Source: Deinococcus sp. (GTDB lineage Bacteria > Deinococcota > Deinococci > Deinococcales > Deinococcaceae). Taken from it: 8,331 nucleotides of DNA. The position numbers and the translations under genes were made by a program. The stretch spans positions 1-8,331 of the forward strand of contig NZ_JAUNHK010000075.1 of the NCBI RefSeq assembly GCF_030523985.1, read 5' to 3'. The first letter of the stretch is position 1. Every line of letters starts with the position of its first letter. Shown here in pieces: positions 1 to 7,644 of the stretch. The notes under the pieces were generated by a model. That model worked only from the letters and a program-made list of their open reading frames with translations. It made no database searches and was not told the DNA's origin.

Positions 1-23
1 CCAGGGCCGAGGGAGGTGGAAAG

Positions 24-1784
24 GTGGCGACCAAAGAAGATGTCCGCGCACGGCTGAATATTGCCGATGTGGTGGGAGAATATGTCCACCTTTCCCCTGC
101 CGGGAAGGGGCGGCTCAAGGGGCTGTGTCCCTTTCACAAGGAAAAAACCCCCTCCTTTCAGGTAGACACCGAGAAAGGCTATTACCACTGCTTTGGGTGC
201 AAGGCCAGCGGCGACGTGTTCAGCTTCGTGCAGCAGGTGGAAAACCTCAGCTTCGGGGACGCGCTTCGCAAGCTGGCCGACCGGGCCGGGCTGGAAATCG
301 AGGTCAAGTACGGCGAGAAGACCAGCCGCGACATTTATGAGGTCAATGCTTTTGCGCTGGACTATTTCCGCTCTCACCTTTCGGGCGCGGCGCTGGACTA
401 CCTGCGCGGGCGAGGGCTGACCGACGAAACGATTTCCGCCTTCGAACTCGGCTACGCGCCTGAGGGTTGGGACGGCTTGCTCAAACTCGCCCGCACCAAG
501 GGGCTGAGCGAGCGGCAACTGCTGGAAGCGGGCCTGCTGATTGAAAACCCCGAAAACGGGCGCGTCTATGACCGCTTTCGGGGCCGTGTCATGTTTCCCA
601 TCCGTGACCATCTGGGGCGGCTGGTGGGCTTCGGCGGGCGCGTGCTGGACGATTCCAAGCCCAAATATCTGAACACGCCCGAAACCGACGCCTTCAAAAA
701 GGGCGAACTGCTCTACGGGCTGGACAAGGCCCGCCTGGGTCTGAGCAGCGGCGCGGAACTGGTGGTTGTCGAAGGGTACATGGACGTGATCGCCATGCAC
801 CAGCACGGCTTTACGGGCGCGGTGGCGAGTCTGGGCACGGCGCTGACCGCCGAACATGCCACGCTGCTCGAACGCCTGGGTGCACAAAGCATCGTGCTGA
901 TGTTCGACCAGGACGCGGCGGGCCTCAAGGCGACGCTGGCGGGACTCGACCAGGTCATCGGGGCCAAATTCCGGGTGCGGGCGACCAGTGTTCCCAGCGG
1001 CAAAGACCCCGCCGACGCGCTGCTGGCGGGCGACGAGGCCCAGGTACAAGGGGCGCTGGCGGGCGGGCTGGACGAAGTGCGCTACCGCGTGCAGGCCGCC
1101 ACCGAGAAATACGGCACGGCGACCAACCAGGGCAAACGCAACATTCTGATGGAGCTGCTGCCGCGCATGCAGAACCTCGACCCGCTCGACAGCATCGCCC
1201 AGGACATGCGGGCGGCGGCCTGCGAACTGCTGGGCATTCGGCCTGAAGGGCTGCTGGACTGGATAGGGTCCAGGGCCAAAAAGCGCACCCTGACCGACAC
1301 CCATCTGGCGGGCATGAGCCAGGGTGGGGGCGAGGAAGAGCATGAGCTGGCACTGCTGCGGCAACTGCTGGTGGACCCCTCGCTGCTCGCCAAGCTGGAC
1401 GGCTCGATGCCCTGGCGCAACGAGGCGGTCAGAAAGGTGATGCTGGCCGCCCGTGACGCCCAGAGTCCCGACGAGATTCTGGACATTTTCCGGGGGCAGC
1501 CCGAGGAACAACTGCTGATTCGCCTGATGTTCGAGGCCCGCGACCCGCGCACCCTGTCCCGCGCTTCCTCGCAGGAATACGAGCAGAAGGTGGTCGCCTA
1601 CGCGGCTACGGCGGTGGATGAGATTCAGGTCACGCTCAACATAGACGCGCTGAGGGCCGAGGTCGCCCTGCTCAAGCAACAGGTCGTCACCGCCCCGCCC
1701 GCCGAGCAGATCGCCATTCTGGGCCAAATCAGCGAGTTGCAACGGGCGATAGAGGCCGAAAAACGCGGACGGCGCGGCAACTGA
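24..1784 (+). CDS. dnaG: DNA primase DnaG
   Basis: Makes the short RNA primers that start leading and lagging strand DNA synthesis at the replication fork, working with the DnaB helicase. The 586-aa length is normal for the family (E. coli 581). An N-terminal CHC2 zinc-binding domain is visible, with ligands C35, H38, C56 and C59 inside the CPFHKEKTPSF and YYHCFGCKASGD motifs. The RNA-polymerase-like core has the basic FRGR motif at about 185-188. The TOPRIM metal-binding site is E250 in EGYMD, with D295 and D297 in FDQDAAG. Residues from about 430 to the end are the less conserved helicase-interaction domain. The start is GTG at 24, preceded by a good Shine-Dalgarno, GGAGGT at 12-17, six bases upstream; the protein then begins as expected for DnaG. 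No frameshift or missing catalytic residue is seen. The gene is followed by a repeat and convergent genes rather than rpoD. Identification is very secure. Confidence 0.98.
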   Translation: MATKEDVRARLNIADVVGEYVHLSPAGKGRLKGLCPFHKEKTPSFQVDTEKGYYHCFGCKASGDVFSFVQQVENLSFGDALRKLADRAGLEIEVKYGEKTSRDIYEVNAFALDYFRSHLSGAALDYLRGRGLTDETISAFELGYAPEGWDGLLKLARTKGLSERQLLEAGLLIENPENGRVYDRFRGRVMFPIRDHLGRLVGFGGRVLDDSKPKYLNTPETDAFKKGELLYGLDKARLGLSSGAELVVVEGYMDVIAMHQHGFTGAVASLGTALTAEHATLLERLGAQSIVLMFDQDAAGLKATLAGLDQVIGAKFRVRATSVPSGKDPADALLAGDEAQVQGALAGGLDEVRYRVQAATEKYGTATNQGKRNILMELLPRMQNLDPLDSIAQDMRAAACELLGIRPEGLLDWIGSRAKKRTLTDTHLAGMSQGGGEEEHELALLRQLLVDPSLLAKLDGSMPWRNEAVRKVMLAARDAQSPDEILDIFRGQPEEQLLIRLMFEARDPRTLSRASSQEYEQKVVAYAATAVDEIQVTLNIDALRAEVALLKQQVVTAPPAEQIAILGQISELQRAIEAEKRGRRGN

Positions 1785-1918
1785 TATCGATTCCGATTGA
1801 AGTCCCCCAGTTTGGGGGATGAAATCCGACTGGAAGGAGTAGGAACAGCTAAGGATTTCGTGGAATGGAGCCATAGGCGGTGTAGTTGCGACTATGGCGG
1901 AATGGAGCGGAATCCGTA
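1785..1918. repeat. 134-bp structured intergenic element with imperfect terminal inverted repeats
   Basis: The element fills the whole gap between the dnaG stop codon and the stop codon of the convergent phosphatase gene. Its ends, 1785-1795 and 1908-1918, are inverted repeats matching at 9 of 11 positions, with a perfect GATTCCG/CGGAATC core. Inside are three 7-bp perfect stems: 1803-1809 with 1813-1819 (TCCCCCA/TGGGGGA, 3-nt loop), 1821-1827 with 1853-1859 (GAAATCC/GGATTTC), and 1870-1876 with 1892-1898 (GCCATAG/CTATGGC). The last stem is bracketed by a 10-bp direct repeat, GGAATGGAGC, at 1862-1871 and 1899-1908. D. radiodurans is known to carry families of small non-coding intergenic repeats, and this fits their size and structure. 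Membership of a family is an inference that needs a genome search. It codes for no convincing protein. Confidence 0.6.
1803..1819. terminator. G/C hairpin between convergent genes, possible terminator
   Basis: A perfect 7-bp stem with a GTT loop lies 18 bases after the dnaG stop. It has no T-run on either strand, so intrinsic termination is uncertain. It may instead stabilise the dnaG mRNA end or simply be part of the surrounding repeat. Confidence 0.35.
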
Positions 1919-2518
1919 TTACTCCGGCAAGTGCGGCGCGAGGTTCACGCCCGTCAGCATCACCGTGTGGGACGTGCGGCTGAGGTGCAGGGTGGCGAAA
2001 CGGGTGTCCTCGAAGGCAAACCAGCCGTGCTGCACGCCGAGCAGTTCACGCAGCATGGAATTGAGGAAGCCGCCGTGCGACACCACCAGAATGTCTTCGC
2101 CGCCGCCTTGCCAGACCAGCTCCAGCGCTTGCAGGGCGCGGACGCGAATGGCGGCCTGACTCTCGCCACCGTCCTGAGTAAAGGGGTCAAGGTCGTGGCG
2201 GAAGGCCGGAATGGGGTACTTTGCCAGCGCTTCCTCACGGTTCATGCCAGCGAGCGGGCCATTGTCCCATTCGCGCAGAAGGTCGCTGGGCGTCAGCGGA
2301 AGGGCCAGCGCCTCGGCCATGACCTGCGCGGTTTGCTGCGCCCGCTTCAGGGTCGAGCAGTAGGCCCGGTCGAATCCCGGTGGGTTGGCCTGCCAGTACG
2401 CCGCCAGTCGGCGGGCCTGTTCGCAGCCTACGTCGGTCAGCGGCGAGTCGTAACGGCCCTCATGCACGCCTTCGTCGTCGGCGCGGCTGCGGCCATGTCG
2501 CAGAAGAGTGAGTTTCAT
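1919..2518 (-). CDS. Histidine phosphatase superfamily protein (phosphoglycerate-mutase-like)
   Basis: A 199-aa protein of the branch-1 histidine phosphatase family, which removes phosphate from small metabolites through a phosphohistidine intermediate. The catalytic LLRHGRS motif is at 5-11, with R7 and the nucleophile H8. Other expected residues are R59 in STLKRAQQTA, E83 in LREWDNG (likely proton donor) and the second histidine H148 in VVSHGG. No signal peptide or membrane segment is seen, so it should be cytoplasmic. The start is ATG at 2518, giving MKLTLLRHG directly. It has Shine-Dalgarno GGAGGT four bases upstream and overlaps the upstream stop codon as ATGA; a longer reading frame would start 60 bases earlier without a comparable site. 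It is the last gene of a four-gene overlapping operon. The substrate cannot be told from sequence: cobalamin/alpha-ribazole phosphatase, phosphoglycerate mutase and nucleotide phosphatase labels are all used for this family. Confidence 0.9.
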   Translation of the reverse strand: MKLTLLRHGRSRADDEGVHEGRYDSPLTDVGCEQARRLAAYWQANPPGFDRAYCSTLKRAQQTAQVMAEALALPLTPSDLLREWDNGPLAGMNREEALAKYPIPAFRHDLDPFTQDGGESQAAIRVRALQALELVWQGGGEDILVVSHGGFLNSMLRELLGVQHGWFAFEDTRFATLHLSRTSHTVMLTGVNLAPHLPE

Positions 2519-4155
2519 TCTGACCTCCGGGTCGCCAGGATGACCCTTTCCTTGCGCCCCACCTGAAGCTCGCTGCACGCCAGCCGCGGATGGGCGAACA
2601 GGGCGTCCCGCTGGGCGTCGCCACTGTGCAATTCGGCAGGCAGGTACATCGGCGGCGAGAAGTTGTCCACGACCAGCAGTCCGCCGGGACAGAGCGCGTC
2701 CACAAGGCGGTCAAGGTGGGCAGTTTCCTGCTTGGCGGGCGCACAATCGCTGAAGATGAGGTAGAACGGCCCGTCCGATAGGGCGTCAGCCCAGTCGCCT
2801 GCCTGTACTCGCGCCCGCTCGTCCTGCCGCAGCACCTCCGCCGCTTTCGTGGCCCGCTCCGGGTCGTTTTCTATCGTGAGCAGCGTACTGTCGGCGCTCA
2901 TGCCCGCCAGCAGCCACGCCGCACCTGCGCCCAGGCCGGTGCCGAGTTCCAGCAGTCGCCCGCCCGGTTTGCCCGCCGCCAGCGTTCGCAGCAGCCGCCC
3001 GGTTTCCTCGCTGCACGAGCGGTCGAAGCCCGACGCGAGGGCCAGCGCATACGCCTGAGCGACTAGAGGCGGCAGGCGCAGCGGTTCCGGCGTCTGACCG
3101 CGTGCCGCCAGGATTTGCCGCAGTTGTTCGTCCAGTGCCCAGGGCAGCGCGTGGGGGTTGACCCAGATGCAGGATTTTCCTTCGGGGCTGCTTTCCTGTG
3201 CCAGCACCCGCAAAGGCACGCAGACCGACCCCGCACCGTCGTCCAGCGTCCAGCCCTCGCCCGCCACTTCGCCGCGCACGCCCGCTTCTTCCCAGGCTTC
3301 GCGCACGGCGGCCTGTTGCGGCGTTTCGCCCCTCTCTATGCCGCCGCCCGGCAGTGTCCAGCCCATTCGCGCCTCGGTCATCAGTACCCGTCCGTCCTCC
3401 CGCTCTATCCAGGCGCAGGCGCGGCCCGTGCGCTCCAGGCCGGGGGAGAGGTTGGGCGCGAAAGTCTGCGGGCGTGGGGGTGCGGTTCCTTGCAAAAGTT
3501 CCAGCCACGCCGCCGGAACGGGCTTGCCCAGCAGTTCAGTGAGCGCGTCGGTGAGTGTCGCCCCGCCCGAGCGCAGGCGGGAGAGCGTGCCGGAGTCGTG
3601 AAGTTCGCGGGCGGCCCTGAACTCGGCTTTGTGGGACGCGAAACTTTGCAGAAAACGGTCTTCGGGGCGGTGGCCTTCCTCCAGAAAACCGACCAGGGTC
3701 AGCCGCAGCGCCGCCCGCGTGAGGTCCTCCGGCGCACGTCCGACGCGCATCTGTCCCCAGCGGCTCATGTAAGGGTCGTCGCGCAGCAGATGGACGCAGC
3801 CGCCCCAGGGGTCAGCCGCCGCGTAACTCACCCCACGAATACCGCTCATGGCGATGGCTCCAGCGCACTGCGGGCAGGGCTCCACCGTCGTCAGCACCGT
3901 CCACGACAGGCAATCGGGGCGGCGCATGTCGGGCACGTTCAGCAGCGCATTGATTTCGGCGTGGGCGAGGTCGTGCCCGCCAATCACGCCCGCGTGTGCC
4001 CGCCTCGGTTCGCCCAGGCGGTTGCGCCCGCGTGCCACGACCTGCCCCTGGGCGTCCACGATGCACGCGCCGATGGGATAGGAGCCGTAGAGGTAGCCGT
4101 CCCAGGCTTCTTGCATGGCGGTGAGCCAGCCGGGGAGAAAGGGGTCGGTGGTCAT
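2515..4155 (-). CDS. Three-domain fusion: nucleoside/cytidine deaminase - Nudix hydrolase - SAM methyltransferase
   Basis: One uninterrupted 546-aa reading frame carries three enzyme domains. Residues about 1-160 are a zinc-dependent deaminase of the CDA/TadA fold: HAE at 65-67 (zinc ligand H65, proton shuttle E67) and PCPQC at 93-97 (ligands C94, C97). Residues about 243-345 are a Nudix hydrolase with a near-perfect Nudix box at 271-293, key residues G271, E277, R285, E286, E289, E290 and G292; the first hydrophobic position is Ala287. Residues about 360-546 are a class I methyltransferase with the glycine motif ELGTGLG at 403-409, an acidic ribose-binding segment IENDPE at 428-433, D470 and the strand LLVVDN at 493-498. 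All three active sites look intact. The start is ATG at 4155, overlapping the upstream stop as ATGA; an earlier ATG at 4191 lies inside the acetyltransferase gene and adds no recognisable domain. Substrates are unknown. I recall a Nudix gene annotated near groESL in D. radiodurans, which fits. Confidence 0.92.
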   Translation of the reverse strand: MTTDPFLPGWLTAMQEAWDGYLYGSYPIGACIVDAQGQVVARGRNRLGEPRRAHAGVIGGHDLAHAEINALLNVPDMRRPDCLSWTVLTTVEPCPQCAGAIAMSGIRGVSYAAADPWGGCVHLLRDDPYMSRWGQMRVGRAPEDLTRAALRLTLVGFLEEGHRPEDRFLQSFASHKAEFRAARELHDSGTLSRLRSGGATLTDALTELLGKPVPAAWLELLQGTAPPRPQTFAPNLSPGLERTGRACAWIEREDGRVLMTEARMGWTLPGGGIERGETPQQAAVREAWEEAGVRGEVAGEGWTLDDGAGSVCVPLRVLAQESSPEGKSCIWVNPHALPWALDEQLRQILAARGQTPEPLRLPPLVAQAYALALASGFDRSCSEETGRLLRTLAAGKPGGRLLELGTGLGAGAAWLLAGMSADSTLLTIENDPERATKAAEVLRQDERARVQAGDWADALSDGPFYLIFSDCAPAKQETAHLDRLVDALCPGGLLVVDNFSPPMYLPAELHSGDAQRDALFAHPRLACSELQVGRKERVILATRRSE

Positions 4156-4703
4156 TCCATCCCACCCAGCCGCGCTTTGACCCCCTCCCACTCCGGGCGC
4201 GTGACCGAATACATCACCGTGTCGCGCATCGTTCCGTCGGCGCGGCGCATGTGCGAACGCAGGACGCCTTCGCGCACGCCGCCGATACCCTCAATGGCCC
4301 GTTGGGAACGCGTATTCAGGATGTCGGTCTTGAGCTGTACCCGTTCCATCTTCATTTCCTCGAAGGCGTGGGCCAGCAGCAGGCGTTTCATCCGGCGGTT
4401 GACCCCCGTGCGCCAGTGCTGCGGCGTGAGCCACGTCCAGCCGATTTCCAGCCCCGAGTGCGCGGCGCGAATATCGCCGTAGCGCGTGCTGCCTGCCAGT
4501 TGCCCGCCCACCTCGACCACGAAGGCCAGTTGCATGGGGTCGGTCAGTGCGCCCCGGTAGTAGTCGGGTGTATTCGGCGGCGTGCCCATCAGCCGCAGCG
4601 CCTCGGCGTGGGCGGTGGCGAGGTCGCACAGCGGCCCAATGTCGGCTTCGGTGAGGGGGCGCAGGGTCAGGTCGCCGTCTTGCAGGGTGGTCGTATGGTT
4701 CAC
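4152..4703 (-). CDS. GNAT N-acetyltransferase, RimJ/RimL-like family
   Basis: A 183-aa acetyl-CoA-dependent acetyltransferase of the GNAT superfamily, closest in motif style to the broad RimJ/RimL group (COG1670). The N-terminal strand LTLRPLTEAD lies at 12-21. The cofactor-binding loop and following helix read WRTGVNRRMKRLLL at 97-110, and the conserved segment LKTDILNTRSQRAI is at 124-137, followed by GGVREGVLRSHM at 141-152. These are typical of the family and look complete. Members acetylate ribosomal proteins, antibiotics, polyamines or small molecules, so the substrate cannot be named. The start is GTG at 4703, with GGGGAG a few bases upstream; it overlaps the stop codon of the GGDEF gene as GTGA. 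Its own stop overlaps the start of the fusion gene. This suggests translational coupling and a shared pathway. Confidence 0.92.
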   Translation of the reverse strand: MNHTTTLQDGDLTLRPLTEADIGPLCDLATAHAEALRLMGTPPNTPDYYRGALTDPMQLAFVVEVGGQLAGSTRYGDIRAAHSGLEIGWTWLTPQHWRTGVNRRMKRLLLAHAFEEMKMERVQLKTDILNTRSQRAIEGIGGVREGVLRSHMRRADGTMRDTVMYSVTRPEWEGVKARLGGME

Positions 4704-5305
4704 AGTTCTCCCCGGTTCCTTTCAATCAGGTCGTCCAGCGCCTCACGCAGCAGGCTGGCCTCGGTGCGGCCCAGGGCGCCGGACAGCTTGCTCAGGCGTT
4801 CCAGTTGGCTCTTGGGGTAGTAGTTGGACTTGAGGACCATCTTGGATTCCACGTAGATGCAGGCCCGCGCCCGGCCCTCGCGTTTGGCCCGCACCATCGC
4901 TTCGTCAGCGGCCCGCTTGAGGTCGGCGTACTCGCTGGCGTGGGCTGGGCGAGCGGCGAGGCCCACGCTCAGGCCCAGGGTCTTGGGCCACTGCGGGTCG
5001 CGGTGAATGTGAAAGTGCTTGATGACCTCATCGAACAGAATCAGGGCGGTTTCGGCGGCGGTTTCGGGCAACATCACCGCGTACTCGTCGCCGCCGATGC
5101 GCCCCACGACGCTGCCCGTCGGCAGACTCCCCGACAGCAGGCGCTCCACGACTTTCAGCACGCGGTCGCCCTCGCTGTGGCCCAGCGTGTCGTTCAGCAG
5201 CTTGAAATGGTCGAGGTCAAGCACGGCAAGGGTCAGCGGCGCGTCTCCTAGAGCGGAAAAGGCTTCTTCAAAGGGCATACGGGACAGGATTTCGGGGCGA
5301 GCCAC
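4700..5305 (-). CDS. GGDEF diguanylate cyclase with C-terminal ribbon-helix-helix-like tail
   Basis: A 201-aa protein with a GGDEF domain, which condenses two GTP into the second messenger c-di-GMP. The signature is GGDEY at 71-75. Metal and substrate residues are present: D30 and D32 in LDLDHFK, N38 and D39, GHSEGD at 42-47 and KRAADEAMVRAKREGR at 130-145. The RxxD inhibitory site expected at 62-65 reads PTGS, so product feedback is probably absent. The usual DxLTGLxNRR lead-in is reduced to about ten residues and there is no N-terminal sensor. Residues about 155-200 resemble a ribbon-helix-helix DNA-binding fold: a short strand KMVLKSNYY followed by two helices, the second as TEASLLREALDDLIERN. 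That part is inferred by pattern only. The start is GTG at 5305 with a strong Shine-Dalgarno, AGGAGG, seven bases upstream. First gene of the four-gene operon. Confidence 0.9.
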   Translation of the reverse strand: MARPEILSRMPFEEAFSALGDAPLTLAVLDLDHFKLLNDTLGHSEGDRVLKVVERLLSGSLPTGSVVGRIGGDEYAVMLPETAAETALILFDEVIKHFHIHRDPQWPKTLGLSVGLAARPAHASEYADLKRAADEAMVRAKREGRARACIYVESKMVLKSNYYPKSQLERLSKLSGALGRTEASLLREALDDLIERNRGEL

Positions 5306-5338
5306 TCTTCTGCCTCCTGAATATAGTGGGATGACATA

Positions 5339-5369
5339 TATATATCAAAGCTATAGCCCAAAGAGTCAA
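5339..5369 (-). promoter_or_regulatory. Putative promoter of the four-gene minus-strand operon
   Basis: Read on the minus strand, TTGACT (5364-5369) matches the -35 box at five of six positions. It is followed after 17-19 bases by an AT-rich -10 region, GATATA or TATATA, at 5339-5346. Transcription would begin near 5330, leaving a leader of about 25 bases before the GTG at 5305. The spacer contains the perfect palindrome GCTATAGC (5350-5357). The -10 region lies in a near-palindrome at 5332-5347 (7 of 8 pairs). Confidence 0.6.
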
Positions 5370-5395
5370 TACCTGCTTTGCGCGTCCTGGCGCAC

Positions 5396-5416
5396 CTTGA
5401 GCGTGTCAGACTCAGA
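5396..5416. promoter_or_regulatory. HAIR-like operator (candidate HspR binding site)
   Basis: CTTGAGC, a 7-base spacer, then ACTCAGA. The HAIR consensus is CTTGAGT-N7-ACTCAAG, so 11 of 14 fixed positions match and the spacing is exact. HspR is a repressor of heat-shock genes and is known in D. radiodurans. The site ends 17 bases before the groES -35 box, and lies upstream of the -35 box of the divergent operon. Occupancy is an inference; the second half-site is the weaker one. Confidence 0.55.
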
Positions 5417-5433
5417 TTGTCAGCTAAGGGTGT

Positions 5434-5463
5434 TTGACATTTTTCGTAGCACCGTACTACCAT
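5434..5463 (+). promoter_or_regulatory. Putative groESL promoter
   Basis: A consensus -35 box, TTGACA, lies at 5434-5439. After an 18-base spacer comes TACCAT at 5458-5463 (four of six matches to TATAAT); TACTAC at 5455-5460 with a 15-base spacer is an alternative. Transcription would start near 5470, giving a leader of about 78 bases before groES. No CIRCE element is present; a HAIR-like site lies just upstream. Confidence 0.65.
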
Positions 5464-5547
5464 CAGCTTTGGATAAGCCGTCTGGGTACGGAAAAAACCG
5501 CGCCTGGACATCATCCGCCACTCATTTCACTTTCTGGAGGTATACCC

Positions 5548-5835
5548 ATGTTGAAACCATTAGGCGACCGCGTGCTGGTTGAAATTGTCGAAGAAGCCGA
5601 GCAGAAGACCGCTGGCGGCCTGTACGTTCCCGATACCGCCAAGGAAAAGTCCCAGCGCGGCAAGGTTGTCGCTGTCGGTAACGGCAAGCTGCTCGACAAC
5701 GGCACCCGCGTGGCCCTGGACGTGAAAGAAGGCGACACCGTGTACTTCGCCAAGTACGGCGGCACCGAAGTGAGCTTGGAGGGCAAGAACTACAGCATCC
5801 TCTCCGAGCGCGACATTCTCGCCATCGTCGAGTAA
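5548..5835 (+). CDS. groES: Co-chaperonin GroES (Hsp10)
   Basis: The 95-aa heptameric lid of the GroEL folding chamber, acting in the cytoplasm. It begins MLKPLGDRVLVE, as in nearly all GroES proteins. The mobile loop that contacts GroEL spans about residues 16-34, and the hydrophobic contact residues are L25, Y26 and V27 in AGGLYVP. The C-terminal strand ILSERDILAIVE is complete and the length is normal. The start is ATG at 5548 with GGAGG seven bases upstream (5536-5540). An in-frame ATG at 5434 overlaps the -35 box and would add 38 residues foreign to the family, so it was rejected. groEL follows after 134 bases. Regulation is probably by heat shock, given the HAIR-like site and promoter upstream. 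Confidence 0.98.
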   Translation: MLKPLGDRVLVEIVEEAEQKTAGGLYVPDTAKEKSQRGKVVAVGNGKLLDNGTRVALDVKEGDTVYFAKYGGTEVSLEGKNYSILSERDILAIVE

Positions 5836-5852
5836 TACCCCTCACCCCCACC

Positions 5853-5921
5853 CCTTGCTTCGCAAGGCCCTCCCCCATGAAGGGAGAGGGTCAACAGCAA
5901 AAAGCCTCCCTCTCATCTTTT
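5853..5921 (+). other. Competing hairpins between groES and groEL (possible attenuator)
   Basis: Three stems are visible in the RNA. CCTTGC/GCAAGG (5853-5858 with 5862-5867) is perfect with a TTC loop. CCCTCCCCC with GGGAGAGGG (5868-5876 with 5882-5890) gives eight pairs and one C-A mismatch around an ATGAA loop. GAGAGGG with CCCTCTC (5884-5890 with 5908-5914) is followed by ATCTTTT, like a weak intrinsic terminator. The last two share 5884-5890, so they cannot form together. This could reduce read-through to groEL or set an RNA processing point; it may also be a dispersed C-rich repeat. The function is inferred. Confidence 0.45.
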
Positions 5922-5923
5922 AG

Positions 5924-5947
5924 CGTTTAGACGTTTTGACGTTTAGA
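5924..5947 (+). repeat. Tandem octamer repeat, three units of CGTTTWGA
   Basis: Units CGTTTAGA, CGTTTTGA and CGTTTAGA run head to tail and are followed by CGCT. The run ends ten bases before the groEL Shine-Dalgarno. It lies in the groEL leader if groES and groEL share a transcript. Confidence 0.75.
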
Positions 5948-5969
5948 CGCTCCGTAAGGAGCAACCATC

Positions 5970-7604
<1,635 letters not shown>

Positions 7605-7609
7605 GACCG

Positions 7610-7637
7610 TTGATGGTCGATGGTTAATAGTCGATAG
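7610..7637. repeat. Tandem heptamer repeat, four units of TYRATRG
   Basis: Units TTGATGG, TCGATGG, TTAATAG and TCGATAG follow each other exactly, beginning five bases after the groEL stop and ending just before the A-run of the terminator. It has no coding role. Confidence 0.7.
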
Positions 7638-7644
7638 AAAAAGG

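Noticed and set aside
1797..2566. Plus-strand open frames across the repeat and the phosphatase gene
   Set aside because: They overlap a clear histidine phosphatase on the other strand and show no family features.
3115..4482. 455-aa open frame on the plus strand
   Set aside because: It lies antisense to the deaminase-Nudix-methyltransferase and acetyltransferase genes, whose motifs are unmistakable. Its composition is Ala/Arg/Pro-rich with no domain.
5332..5340. Possible radiation/desiccation response motif before the GGDEF gene
   Set aside because: TGACATA resembles one half-site, but the partner TTATGTCA half is absent.
5446..5460. Possible CIRCE (HrcA) element near the groES promoter
   Set aside because: Only TAGCAC of one half-site is present; the matching GAGTGCTAA half is missing.
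5248..5514. 88-aa minus-strand frame over the divergent promoter region
   Set aside because: It overlaps two promoters and a regulatory site and has no ribosome site; it is too short to be convincing.
5434..5547. Longer groES start at 5434
   Set aside because: It would begin inside the -35 box and add 38 non-family residues; the ATG at 5548 has a strong ribosome site.
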